This document shows positions 1-8,765 of a DNA stretch of 64,000 nucleotides, in pieces. The position numbers and the translations under genes were made by a program. Position 1 is the first letter of the stretch; each line of letters begins with the position of its first letter. The notes below the pieces were generated by a model. The model was not told where the DNA came from, did not search any database, and worked only from the letters and a program-made list of their open reading frames with translations. Source of the stretch: Plenodomus lindquistii (Eukaryota > Ascomycota > Dothideomycetes > Pleosporales > Leptosphaeriaceae); contig JANUWI010000019.1 of the NCBI GenBank assembly GCA_025504975.1, positions 1 through 64,000 of the forward strand, read 5' to 3'.

Positions 1-328
1 AGAACTATGAATACCAACACGCTCCCCTCGGGCCAACATCTCTACAGATAAGCCCAGCGAACGATATCCTTTGCTTGCCGCCGGTCCCACTGTAAAACCG
101 GTATTCTGAGACAAGCCCAGCGCTTATCTCGGAGGCAAGGCAGACTCATCGGGGGAATCCCCCCGAGGCGATGTATATAAACTGCTCTCCTGTCGCTCCT
201 GACGAGTTTCTTTCTGTAGATCCAACAAGAAACGAAAAGTATCTCCTCACAAGAGATATTTAGAGTCTTCATTTTACAGAAAGAATAAAATCCAATCGAG
301 TTCCTCTTCAGTGGCTCTGTCACTCTTT
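1..328 (+). repeat. pLTR copy A of telomeric Penelope-like element
   Basis: First of seven copies of a ~328-bp direct repeat beginning AGAACTATGAATACC and ending CACTCTTT. It holds a GGGGGAATCCCCCC palindrome near 150-166, a TATATAAA box near 173-180 and a hammerhead ribozyme fold at 190-279. It is followed directly by CCCTAA repeats. Penelope-like elements typically carry such pLTRs in direct orientation. The unit to its left, if any, lies outside the window. Confidence 0.85.
190..279 (+). ncRNA. Hammerhead ribozyme (type I), pLTR A
   Basis: Core CTGACGA at 199-205. Stem II GTTTCTT (206-212) pairs perfectly with AAGAAAC (227-233), followed by GAAA (234-237). Stem III is AGTATCTC (238-245) with GAGATATT (253-260), one G-U pair. 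The conserved U-A lies at 261-262, so cleavage is predicted between 262 and 263. Stem I is CTC (196-198) with GAG (263-265), then after an internal loop CTGT (190-193) with ACAG (276-279). All invariant core residues are present. Cleavage activity is inferred. Confidence 0.8.
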
Positions 329-382
329 AACCCTAACCCTAACCCTAACCCTAACCCTGACCCTAACCCTAATCGGTTAACC
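329..382 (+). repeat. Interstitial telomeric CCCTAA tract between pLTRs A and B
   Basis: Several perfect CCCTAA units, one CCCTGA variant, then TAATCGGTTAACC leading into the next pLTR. The C-rich strand is on +, as expected for a left chromosome end. Confidence 0.9.
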
Positions 383-709
383 AGAACTATGAATACCAAC
401 ACGCTCCCCTCGGGCCAACATCTCTACAGATAAGCCCAGCGAACTATATCCTTTGCTTGCCGCCGGTCCCACTGTAAAACCGGTATTCTGAGACAAGCCC
501 AGCGCTTATCTCGGAGGCAAGGCAGACTCATCGGGGGAATCCCCCGAGGCGATGTATATAAACTGCTCTCCTGTCGCTCCTGACGAGTTTCTTTCTGTAG
601 ATCCAACAAGAAACGAAAAGTATCTCCTCACAAGAGATATTTAGAGTCTTCATTTTACAGAAAGAATAAAATCCAATCGAGTTCCTCTTCAGTGGCTCTG
701 TCACTCTTT
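383..709 (+). repeat. pLTR copy B (5' pLTR of unit 1)
   Basis: Near-identical to copy A, with one C fewer in the palindrome. It leads into CCTAACCCTCC and the ORF1 leader. The TATATAAA box lies just upstream of the ribozyme fold, suggesting that transcription starts inside the pLTR. Confidence 0.85.
571..660 (+). ncRNA. Hammerhead ribozyme, pLTR B
   Basis: Same fold as copy A with CTGACGA at 580-586. It lies upstream of ORF1, so cleavage would set the 5' end of the mRNA. Confidence 0.8.
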
Positions 710-747
710 AACCCTAACCCTCCTCAACAACAACTCTTTTGGTCACC

Positions 748-1746
748 ATGTCCGCTTCACCACACACTCCTCAACGAGGACAGCAGAACCGCGCCAGGGC
801 GGGCCCCTCACCCCGCCAAGACGATATGGAGGTTGACTCGTCAACCATTCCCGTTGAAACCCAATCCAGCGTCAATTCGGAATTGCATAATCGACGAATG
901 GCCCTCGGGCTTGAAGTCGTTTCTGCTTTTCTGAAGAAAATCGTCAACTCGCGCAGCGTTGCACAACTGGTGTCTAGCGTTCCAGCCGTAGCACAGGACA
1001 GAACTCGAGTCAATCTTGACAACATTGTGCAAGCACACGTCAAGAAAGCGCTTGCAGTCTCCCTCCTCGCGGAATGGAGAGATTGCATCGCTAAAGAAAA
1101 CTTCGACTCTATCCTGGAGCTTAAATCCCTTCGTGCTCCGTCCATTCAGGTCAGCAAGCTTGCTGAACACGGCGGTAGCATCCCGCGAAATTTCGATGAA
1201 TCTCTCAAGGAAGCCCAAAAGCTGTCACTCACCCGCATGATCGAAATCAAGGACCTTGAGGTGCAATCCCTGACCGGTCTATGCAACCAGACACAGCAGG
1301 CGAATTTACTACACAGAAGCTGGTTACCCATCGCCCAGATGGAAGGGGTGAGCTTTGAGGCCTCGGCTATTCTGCTCGACCCCGCCTGCTCCCTGTCCCT
1401 GGTACAATCAGCCATATCAATTGGAGAGAATACTGCGCAGAAACAGATGAGCCTTAGGGCAAAGAAATCTAGCACAGTTAAAAGAGCACGTAGAGACGGG
1501 ACAGCCGTCATGCCAACGGACTCCAAAAGTCTCGAAGTGTTCGTCAAAGAAATCGCGAAACGGCAAAGGCAGTCTGCCCAAGACAAGGCCAAAGCCAACA
1601 AGAAAAAATCGGGAAAAGGTCGGAGAGGGGCTGGTCCCTCCAAGACCAAAAACCAGAAGAATCCCAACAAAATTGGGAAGAAGAACCGCCAACAAAAAAA
1701 CGGAAAACGCGGTTCTTCCTCCAGAAGGCAGCCCAAGAAGCCTTAG
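748..1746 (+). CDS. PLE ORF1, basic nucleic-acid-binding-like protein (unit 1)
   Basis: 332-residue protein starting at the ATG in GGTCACCATG. The in-frame TTG at 739 is not needed. I recognise no family. The N-terminal ~25 residues are rich in Gln, Arg and Pro. The middle is Leu/Ala-rich and probably helical. The last ~75 residues are extremely Lys/Arg-rich, with KKKSGKGRRG and RRQPKKP, which suggests RNA or DNA binding. The C-terminal coding segment overlaps ORF2 in the -1 frame and contains an A AAA AAC heptamer at 1695-1701, 45 nt before the TAG stop. By analogy with ORF1 of other retroelements it may coat the RNA. That is inference. Confidence 0.75.
   Translation: MSASPHTPQRGQQNRARAGPSPRQDDMEVDSSTIPVETQSSVNSELHNRRMALGLEVVSAFLKKIVNSRSVAQLVSSVPAVAQDRTRVNLDNIVQAHVKKALAVSLLAEWRDCIAKENFDSILELKSLRAPSIQVSKLAEHGGSIPRNFDESLKEAQKLSLTRMIEIKDLEVQSLTGLCNQTQQANLLHRSWLPIAQMEGVSFEASAILLDPACSLSLVQSAISIGENTAQKQMSLRAKKSSTVKRARRDGTAVMPTDSKSLEVFVKEIAKRQRQSAQDKAKANKKKSGKGRRGAGPSKTKNQKNPNKIGKKNRQQKNGKRGSSSRRQPKKP
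1695..1701 (+). promoter_or_regulatory. Candidate -1 ribosomal frameshift site A AAA AAC (unit 1)
   Basis: The heptamer AAAAAAC is in the exact ORF1 register for -1 slippage (CAA AAA AAC). ORF2 is open in the -1 frame from 1494 to 3818 but has no ATG until 1821. A compact hairpin can form at 1702-1719, and a 9-bp stem joins 1724-1732 with 1775-1783. Slippage would produce an ORF1-ORF2 fusion. Confidence 0.6.
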
Positions 1747-3818
1747 ATGCACCGGCTCCCTTTGCATCAGGCAAGCTGCCTTTGGAGTTCTACCAACTCT
1801 CAAGTAACACTGCACAACACATGTACATCTGGCGTACATGGCCGTCTCATTGGTTTGAGACTCTCATGTCATGGAAACCAGGTGTACACAAACTCGATGG
1901 TGTCAGACTTCCCCCGGACATCGAGTACACCCTTAGTGTAAACTTGAAACACCTCTTCCCTATTCGATATTCGGAAAAGGTTGCTGAAGATTGGTTCGAG
2001 GAACTTTGCCGCAAGGCCAGACTCCTCACCTATTTTTGGAAAAAAGGTAACGATCAAGATGACGTTACCCCCGACTGGGCGAAATCAATCCCGTATCTCG
2101 CTTCCGGTTGGGACCCTGGCATTGACGACGACTGGTTTGCAGATGGTATTCTTGACGGGAGGAAGACTCTGCGTCATGCGCTCCATGAGCGATCTATACC
2201 CCGACGAGATGTAAAGGACGATGCTCTCTTTCATGTGACCGTCCATCCAAAAAACCTGCAAAGATGGCTGTCGGAAGCTCAGCTTCTGGCTTTCATCACC
2301 GACAAAAACCTGGGGATTGTCGTCGTCACTCGTGAATGGTACGAGGAACAAATCCAAGCCTTTTTGGATCTACCATCACCTTCAACAGCGCATCTCCCTC
2401 CCAGGGAGCGCCGTCCGCTGTTTGAGGTTCAGCATCAAGGAAAGGAAGCTTTTACCGATTTCTTCACGGGTTGCGTCAATGACCTGAACGGTAGAATGCT
2501 CAAGATGCCCAACGGCGAAGTTTTTCCGTTCCTTTCTTCAAAAAAGGTACAAAAATTCTGGCGTTCAGCGTATTCCAATACGACAATCCCTGTCTTCCAT
2601 GGTATCCCAAAGATTCACAAAAATCCATGGAAGATTCGGCCAATAGTCCCTATGCATTCTTATGTGTTAGGACCGCTGGCCAGGATTTTGCACGCCCTTC
2701 TCTTACCGGTTCAACGATCTTTCCCATGGATATGTGAAAGCAGTCGGAATCTGTGTTCAGAAGTCGCAGATTTTAATAGGAGATTGGAAACTTCTCCACG
2801 TCTCCATTCTGGAGATGTGACGGGCATGTACACGAATATTCAATGGAGGTATTTTCGTGATGCCCTGCAGCTTATCTTATCTTCCGGCGACTGGTATGAT
2901 GAGCAGACCAGGAACTGGATTTTAGACGCTGCCGAACGAATCTGGTTTAGCGCCTTGTTTCAGCTCGGACCATACTTGGTTAGTCAGACAGACGGAGTGC
3001 CAATGGGGCTACATTGCGCTCCAGTCTTTGCAAACCTTTTCATGGCCTTCTACGAACAAGGATTCATCAACGCGTCACCATCTCTGTTTTACAGACGATA
3101 CATTGATGATATCTTCGCCCTTGACCCTTCGGACGAAGCGCTAGATCGATTACGCGTCCCCGGACTTTCGATCCAATGGACGCATTCCGCCCACGAACTC
3201 CCGTTCCTCGACGTACGCTTCCACACGCACCCCGAGTCGGCGGAGGTGTGCTTCGCGCCTTATCACAAGGCGCTTAGCCACCACCAATATATCCCATGGG
3301 CAAGCGCCCATCCCCTGTCGGTCAAGAAGGGGATGATCAAAGGCGAGCTCAGCCGGGTCCGCGCAATATGCTATAAGGAGTCATACTTTTTGACATGGAA
3401 GGCGACATTTTTGTCGTGGCTCCGAGCGCGCGGCTGGCCAAATCGGGTGTTACACTCCTGGGCACGGCAAGTCCAATGGCGATCTTACTTTCCCGGCTCC
3501 GGGCTGGAGAAAAGGGAAAGGACGAAAGCAATCATTGCCGTGTCCGAATATAACCCCGTATGGGATCAGGTTTCTTCGACCGCTATCTGGGAGAACATGA
3601 GGAAAGCATGGTTCCGTCATGGGCTTACGGACCTGCCATACCCACCAAATGTTCTTGTTGCCAAGAAACGCACAAAGTCCATGTGGGACTCTGTGCGAGC
3701 GGTAAATCGAAATATCCTTTTTAAGGAAATCGAAGAAATCGACATCGAGGATTTGTCGGTATCTGTGTCATCCTTAAGCACAGAAATGCCCTATCAGTCC
3801 CCTCGAGCTCTGACCTGA
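1701..3818 (+). CDS. PLE ORF2, Penelope-like reverse transcriptase (unit 1)
   Basis: Makes cDNA of the element. Numbering from the TTG at 1782 gives 678 residues. An N-terminal region contains ITDKNLGIVVV, matching the conserved PLE element upstream of RT. RT follows with FHGIPKIHKNPWKIRPIV, motif A GDVTGMYTNI (Asp345), motif B TDGVPMGLHCAPVFANLFM, and motif C YIDD (440-443, catalytic Asp442/443). LPFLDV and a thumb-like region with KKGMIKGELSRVR come next. The DVxxMYTNI and FLDV signatures are Penelope-type rather than LINE or LTR. About 235 residues follow YIDD with no GIY...YIG pattern. The frame is open back to 1494. Between the slippery site and 1782 it encodes PTKKRKT, a possible nuclear localisation signal. 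No in-frame ATG occurs before 1821, so translation probably needs a -1 frameshift from ORF1. The feature start marks that site. Confidence 0.85.
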   Translation, partial: RKTRFFLQKAAQEALDAPAPFASGKLPLEFYQLSSNTAQHMYIWRTWPSHWFETLMSWKPGVHKLDGVRLPPDIEYTLSVNLKHLFPIRYSEKVAEDWFEELCRKARLLTYFWKKGNDQDDVTPDWAKSIPYLASGWDPGIDDDWFADGILDGRKTLRHALHERSIPRRDVKDDALFHVTVHPKNLQRWLSEAQLLAFITDKNLGIVVVTREWYEEQIQAFLDLPSPSTAHLPPRERRPLFEVQHQGKEAFTDFFTGCVNDLNGRMLKMPNGEVFPFLSSKKVQKFWRSAYSNTTIPVFHGIPKIHKNPWKIRPIVPMHSYVLGPLARILHALLLPVQRSFPWICESSRNLCSEVADFNRRLETSPRLHSGDVTGMYTNIQWRYFRDALQLILSSGDWYDEQTRNWILDAAERIWFSALFQLGPYLVSQTDGVPMGLHCAPVFANLFMAFYEQGFINASPSLFYRRYIDDIFALDPSDEALDRLRVPGLSIQWTHSAHELPFLDVRFHTHPESAEVCFAPYHKALSHHQYIPWASAHPLSVKKGMIKGELSRVRAICYKESYFLTWKATFLSWLRARGWPNRVLHSWARQVQWRSYFPGSGLEKRERTKAIIAVSEYNPVWDQVSSTAIWENMRKAWFRHGLTDLPYPPNVLVAKKRTKSMWDSVRAVNRNILFKEIEEIDIEDLSVSVSSLSTEMPYQSPRALT

Positions 3819-4339
3819 GCCTTGAGTTTCAAAGAAAGGCTGCTTCCTGCGTAATGCTTGAAGCCGTTGACACCCTTCTAGGAACCTCATACCACCTGAA
3901 GCCCGCCTGAAGTCTCCTCGCCTGTCAGCCGTGAATACTGAAGGGGTAACCCGGATGCTGAAGCGCATGGCGAAGGAACGGATAGGGGTGAATAGTGGTG
4001 TCTGGAACCTTTCCTGACCCTTGCTGTGTATCGCGACGCACTATGCCTAGCTTTCACACCTCAAGGAGCATCAACATGGCTGTCTTGAGAGGAACCTGGA
4101 AACTGGTTTGCCCCTTCTTAGTACCACACGAAACGTGCTAGTAGCTTCGGCGAAGACACAAAGTACTGTGCGAAGAGTCGGGAGATCATTTGCCCAATTC
4201 TCTTACAGCCATTTTGACGTTGGGGGAAGAAAGACAATTGGGGAAAGAACGAGAGGAGATTGGTAAGTCATTTCGGTGTTATTTCGATTAAGGTCGACCA
4301 TTGCGGTTTCTGGAAACAGACGGAATAGGAGAAGGGCAA
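3819..4339 (+). other. 3' untranslated region of unit 1
   Basis: About 520 bp after the ORF2 stop with no supported ORF, shared almost exactly with unit 2. It ends at the GCGCC hairpin. Presumed to contain the 3' end used for template recognition. Confidence 0.6.
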
Positions 4340-4382
4340 GCGCCAAGGCGCTAACCCTGACCCTAACCCTCATCGGTTAACC
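4340..4382 (+). repeat. Inter-unit junction: GCGCC hairpin plus telomeric tract
   Basis: GCGCCAAGGCGC (perfect 5-bp stem, AA loop) followed by TAACCCTGACCCTAACCCT and a CGGTTAACC end. The same arrangement recurs at 4723-4765, 8723-8765 and 13106-13148, and in degenerate form at 9108-9143. Confidence 0.8.
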
Positions 4383-4694
4383 AGAACTATGAATACCAAC
4401 ACGCTCCCCTCGGGCCAACATCTCTACAGATAAGCCCAGCGAACGATATCCTTTGCTTGCCGCCGGTCCCACTGTAAAACCGGTATTCTGAGACAAGCCC
4501 AGCGCTTATCTCGGAGGCAAGGCAGACTCATCGGGGGAATCCCCCGAGGCGATGTATATAAACTGCTCTCCTGTCGCTCCTGACGAGTTTCTTTCTGTAG
4601 ATCCAACAAGAAACGAAAAGTATCTCCTCACAAGAGATATTTAGAGTCTTCATTTTACAGAAAGAATAAAATCCAATCGAGTTCTTCTTCAGTG
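4383..4694 (+). repeat. pLTR copy C
   Basis: Copy of the pLTR whose last ~15 bp diverge (AGTGAAACATATGCTC) before the next GCGCC hairpin at 4723-4734. Carries the ribozyme fold at 4571-4660. Confidence 0.85.
4571..4660 (+). ncRNA. Hammerhead ribozyme, pLTR C
   Basis: Identical core and stems to copy A. Confidence 0.8.
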
Positions 4695-4722
4695 AAACAT
4701 ATGCTCTTTAGCTTCTAACCTA

Positions 4723-4765
4723 GCGCCAAGGCGCTAACCCTGACCCTAACCCTAATCGGTTAACC
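4723..4765 (+). repeat. Inter-unit junction with telomeric tract
   Basis: GCGCCAAGGCGC hairpin plus CCCTGA/CCCTAA units, separating pLTR C from pLTR D. Confidence 0.8.
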
Positions 4766-5093
4766 AGAACTATGAATACCAACACGCTCCCCTCGGGCCA
4801 ACATCTCTACAGATAAGCCCAGCGAACGATATCCTTTGCTTGCCGCCGGTCCCACTGTAAAACCGGTATTCTGAGACAAGCCCAGCGCTTATCTCGGAGG
4901 CAAGGCAGACTCATCGGGGGAATCCCCCCGAGGCGATGTATATAAACTGCTCTCCTGTCGCTCCTGACGAGTTTCTTTCTGTAGATCCAACAAGAAACGA
5001 AAAGTATCTCCTCACAAGAGATATTTAGAGTCTTCATTTTACAGAAAGAATAAAATCCAATCGAGTTCCTCTTCAGTGGCTCTGTCACTCTTT
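4766..5093 (+). repeat. pLTR copy D (5' pLTR of unit 2)
   Basis: Full-length pLTR leading into unit 2 ORF1, with the TATATAAA box near 4938 and ribozyme at 4955-5044. Confidence 0.85.
4955..5044 (+). ncRNA. Hammerhead ribozyme, pLTR D
   Basis: Same core, stems and loops as copy A. Confidence 0.8.
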
Positions 5094-5131
5094 AACCCTA
5101 ACCCTCCTCAACAACAACTCTTTTGGTCACC

Positions 5132-6130
5132 ATGTCCGCTTCACCACACACTCCTCAACGAGGACAGCAGAACCGCGCCAGGGCGGGCCCCTCACCCCGC
5201 CAAGACGATATGGAGGTTGACTCGTCAACCATTCCCGTTGAAACCCAATCCAGCGTCAATTCGGAATTGCATAATCGACGAATGGCCCTCGGGCTTGAAG
5301 TCGTTTCTGCTTTTCTGAAGAAAATCGTCAACTCGCGCAGCGTTGCACAACTGGTGTCTAGCGTTCCAGCCGTAGCACAGGACAGAACTCGAGTCAATCT
5401 TGACAACATTGTGCAAGCACACGTCAAGAAAGCGCTTGCAGTCTCCCTCCTCGCGGAATGGAGAGATTGCATCGCTAAAGAAAACTTCGACTCTATCCTG
5501 GAGCTTAAATCCCTTCGTGCTCCGTCCATTCAGGTCAGCAAGCTTGCTGAACACGGCGGTAGCATCCCGCGAAATTTCGATGAATCTCTCAAGGAAGCCA
5601 AAAAGCTGTCACTCACCCGCATGATCGAAATCAAGGACCTTGAGGTGCAATCCCTGACCGGTCTATGCAACCAGACACAGCAGGCGAATTTACTACACAG
5701 AAGCTGGTTACCCATCGCCCAGATGGAAGGGGTGAGCTTTGAGGCCTCGGCTATTCTGCTCGACCCCGCCTGCTCCCTGTCCCTGGTACAATCAGCCATA
5801 TCAATTGGAGAGAATACTGCGCAGAAACAGATGAGCCTTAGGGCAAAGAAATCTAGCACAGTTAAAAGAGCACGTAGAGACGGGACAGCCGTCATGCCAA
5901 CGGACTCCAAAAGTCTCGAAGTGTTCGTCAAAGAAATCGCGAAACGGCAAAGGCAGTCTGCCCAAGACAAGGCCAAAGCCAACAAGAAAAAATCGGGAAA
6001 AGGTCGGAGAGGGGCTGGTCCCTCCAAGACCAAAAACCAGAAGAATCCCAACAAAATTGGGAAGAAGAACCGCCAACAAAAAAACGGAAAACGCGGTTCT
6101 TCCTCCAGAAGGCAGCCCAAGAAGCCTTAG
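5132..6130 (+). CDS. PLE ORF1, basic protein (unit 2)
   Basis: 332 residues from the ATG in GGTCACCATG. It differs from unit 1 by a Gln-to-Lys change in the EAQK/EAKK segment. The Lys/Arg-rich C-terminus and slippery heptamer are conserved. I recognise no family. Confidence 0.75.
   Translation: MSASPHTPQRGQQNRARAGPSPRQDDMEVDSSTIPVETQSSVNSELHNRRMALGLEVVSAFLKKIVNSRSVAQLVSSVPAVAQDRTRVNLDNIVQAHVKKALAVSLLAEWRDCIAKENFDSILELKSLRAPSIQVSKLAEHGGSIPRNFDESLKEAKKLSLTRMIEIKDLEVQSLTGLCNQTQQANLLHRSWLPIAQMEGVSFEASAILLDPACSLSLVQSAISIGENTAQKQMSLRAKKSSTVKRARRDGTAVMPTDSKSLEVFVKEIAKRQRQSAQDKAKANKKKSGKGRRGAGPSKTKNQKNPNKIGKKNRQQKNGKRGSSSRRQPKKP
6079..6085 (+). promoter_or_regulatory. Candidate -1 frameshift site A AAA AAC (unit 2)
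   Basis: Same heptamer in the same ORF1 register as unit 1, with the same flanking sequence. Confidence 0.6.
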
Positions 6131-8201
6131 ATGCACCGGCTCCCTTTGCATCAGGCAAGCTGCCTTTGGAGTTCTACCAACTCTCAAGTAACACTGCACA
6201 ACACATGTACATCTGGCGTACATGGCCGTCTCATTGGTTTGAGACTCTCATGTCATGGAAACCAGGTGTACACAAACTCGATGGTGTCAGACTTCCCCCG
6301 GACATCGAGTACACCCTTAGTGTAAACTTGAAACACCTCTTCCCTATTCGATATTCGGAAAAGGTTGCTGAAGATTGGTTCGAGGAACTTTGCCGCAAGG
6401 CCAGACTCCTCACCTATTTTTGGAAAAAAGGTAACGATCAAGATGACGTTATCCCCGACTGGGCGAAATCAATCCCGTATCTCGCTTCCGGTTGGGACCC
6501 TGGCATTGACGACGACTGGTTTGCAGATGGTATTCTTGACGGGAGGAAGACTCTGCGTCATGCGCTCCATGAGCGATCTATACCCCGACGAGATGTAAAG
6601 GACGATGCTCTCTTTCATGTGACCGTCCATCCAAAAAACCTGCAAAGATGGCTGTCGGAAGCTCAGCTTCTGGCTTTCATCACCGACAAAAACCTGGGGA
6701 TTGTCGTCGTCACTCGTGAATGGTACGAGGAACAAATCCAAGCCTTTTTGGATCTACCATCACCTTCAACAGCGCATCTCCCTCCCAGGGAGCGCCGTCC
6801 GCTGTTTGAGGTTCAGCATCAAGGAAAGGAAGCTTTTACCGATTTCTTCACGGGTTGCGTCAATGACCTGAACGGTAGAATGCTCAAGATGCCCAACGGC
6901 GAAGTTTTTCCGTTCCTTTCTTCAAAAAAGGTACAAAATTTCTGGCGTTCAGCGTATTCCAATACGACAATCCCTGTCTTCCATGGTATCCCAAAGATTC
7001 ACAAAAATCCATGGAAGATTCGGCCAATAGTCCCTATGCATTCTTATGTGTTAGGACCGCTGGCCAGGATTTTGCACGCCCTTCTCTTACCGGTTCAACG
7101 ATCTTTCCCATGGATATGTGAAAGCAGTCGGAATCTGTGTTCAGAAGTCGCAGATTTTAATAGGAGATTGGAAACTTCTCCACGTCTCCATTCTGGAGAT
7201 GTGACGGGCATGTACACGAATATTCAATGGAGGTATTTTCGTGATGCCCTGCAGCTTATCTTATCTTCCGGCGACTGGTATGATGAGCAGACCAGGAACT
7301 GGATTTTAGACGCTGCCGAACGAATCTGGTTTAGCGCCTTGTTTCAGCTCGGACCATACTTGGTTAGTCAGACAGACGGAGTGCCAATGGGGCTACATTG
7401 CGCTCCAGTCTTTGCAAACCTTTCATGGCCTTCTACGAACAAGGATTCATCAACGCGTCACCATCTCTGTTTTACAGACGATACATTGATGATATCTTCG
7501 CCCTTGACCCTTCGGACGAAGCGCTAGATCGATTACGCGTCCCCGGACTTTCGATCCAATGGACGCATTCCGCCCACGAACTCCCGTTCCTCGACGTACG
7601 CTTCCACACGCACCCCGAGTCGGCGGAGGTGTGCTTCGCGCCTTATCACAAGGCGCTTAGCCACCACCAATATATCCCATGGGCAAGCGCCCATCCCCTG
7701 TCGGTCAAGAAGGGGATGATCAAAGGCGAGCTCAGCCGGGTCCGCGCAATATGCTATAAGGAGTCATACTTTTTGACATGGAAGGCGACATTTTTGTCGT
7801 GGCTCCGAGCGCGCGGCTGGCCAAATCGGGTGTTACACTCCTGGGCACGGCAAGTCCAATGGCGATCTTACTTTCCCGGCTCCGGGCTGGAGAAAAGGGA
7901 AAGGACGAAAGCAATCATTGCCGTGTCCGAATATAACCCCGTATGGGATCAGGTTTCTTCGACCGCTATCTGGGAGAACATGAGGAAAGCATGGTTCCGT
8001 CATGGGCTTACGGACCTGCCATACCCACCAAATGTTCTTGTTGCCAAGAAACGCACAAAGTCCATGTGGGACTCTGTGCGAGCGGTAAATCGAAATATCC
8101 TTTTTAAGGAAATCGAAGAAATCGACATCGAGGATTTGTCGGTATCTGTGTCATCCTTAAGCACAGAAATGCCCTATCAGTCCCCTCGAGCTCTGACCTG
8201 A
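6085..8201 (+). pseudogene. PLE ORF2 reverse transcriptase, frameshifted (unit 2)
   Basis: Matches unit 1 ORF2 except for a single-base deletion near 7421-7423: CAAACCTTTCATGG here against CAAACCTTTTCATGG in unit 1. This falls inside RT motif B, right after VFANL. The first part (to 7527) ends in unrelated residues. The second part, carrying YIDD and the thumb, is open to 8201. Otherwise nearly intact, so the lesion is young or a sequencing error in a T run. Confidence 0.8.
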
Positions 8202-8722
8202 GCCTTGAGTTTCAAAGAAAGGCTGCTTCCTGCGTAATGCTTGAAGCCGTTGACACCCTTCTAGGAACCTCATACCACCTGAAGCCCGCCTGAAGTCTCC
8301 TCGCCTGTCAGCCGTGAATACTGAAGGGGTAACCCGGATGCTGAAGCGCATGGCGAAGGAACGGATAGGGGTGAATAGTGGTGTCTGGAACCTTTCCTGA
8401 CCCTTGCTGTGTATCGCGACGCACTATGCCTAGCTTTCACACCTCAAGGAGCATCAACATGGCTGTCTTGAGAGGAACCTGGAAACTGGTTTGCCCCTTC
8501 TTAGTACCACACGAAACGTGCTAGTAGCTTCGGCGAAGACACAAAGTACTGTGCGAAGAGTCGGGAGATCATTTGCCCAATTCTCTTACAGCCATTTTGA
8601 CGTTGGGGGAAGAAAGACAATTGGGGAAAGAACGAGAGGAGATTGGTAAGTCATTTCGGTGTTATTTCGATTAAGGTCGACCATTGCGGTTTCTGGAAAC
8701 AGACGGAATAGGAGAAGGGCAA
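8202..8722 (+). other. 3' untranslated region of unit 2
   Basis: Essentially identical to 3819-4339. No supported ORF. Confidence 0.6.
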
Positions 8723-8765
8723 GCGCCAAGGCGCTAACCCTGACCCTAACCCTAATCGGTTAACC
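8723..8765 (+). repeat. Inter-unit junction with telomeric tract
   Basis: GCGCCAAGGCGC hairpin plus CCCTGA/CCCTAA units and GGTTAACC before pLTR E. Confidence 0.8.

Larger units (their letters stand above)
383..4351 (+). mobile_element. Penelope-like telomeric retroelement, unit 1
   Basis: Order: pLTR B, ORF1 (748-1746), ORF2 (open to 3818), 3' UTR, then a GCGCCAAGGCGC hairpin (4340-4351), a short CCCTAA tract and pLTR C. Both ORFs are uninterrupted. ORF2 has Penelope-type RT motifs and no recognisable GIY-YIG nuclease, as in the Athena and Coprina telomere-associated groups. The 3' end faces the centromere, as expected if the G-rich telomeric overhang primed reverse transcription at a CCCUAA-bearing RNA 3' end. 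Near identity with units 2 and 3 indicates recent activity. Confidence 0.8.
4766..8734 (+). mobile_element. Penelope-like telomeric retroelement, unit 2 (ORF2 broken)
   Basis: Same layout as unit 1 at a spacing of 4,384 bp between ORF1 starts. ORF1 is intact. ORF2 has lost one T in a TTTT run near 7421-7423, so this copy cannot make a full RT. Confidence 0.8.

Noticed and set aside
42..323. 93-codon antisense ORF repeated in each pLTR
   Set aside because: It runs through the palindrome, TATA box and ribozyme on the opposite strand and shows no protein features.
1146..1736. 196-codon antisense ORF over ORF1 (also repeated in units 2 and 3)
   Set aside because: Mirror of the biased ORF1 codons, with no domain; it exists only because ORF1 is open.
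1747..1941. 64-codon ORF starting ATG immediately after the ORF1 stop (TAGATG), a possible stop-restart signal
   Set aside because: The ATG is in the ORF1 frame, not the ORF2 frame, so reinitiation there would not yield the RT; the product is a shadow of ORF2.
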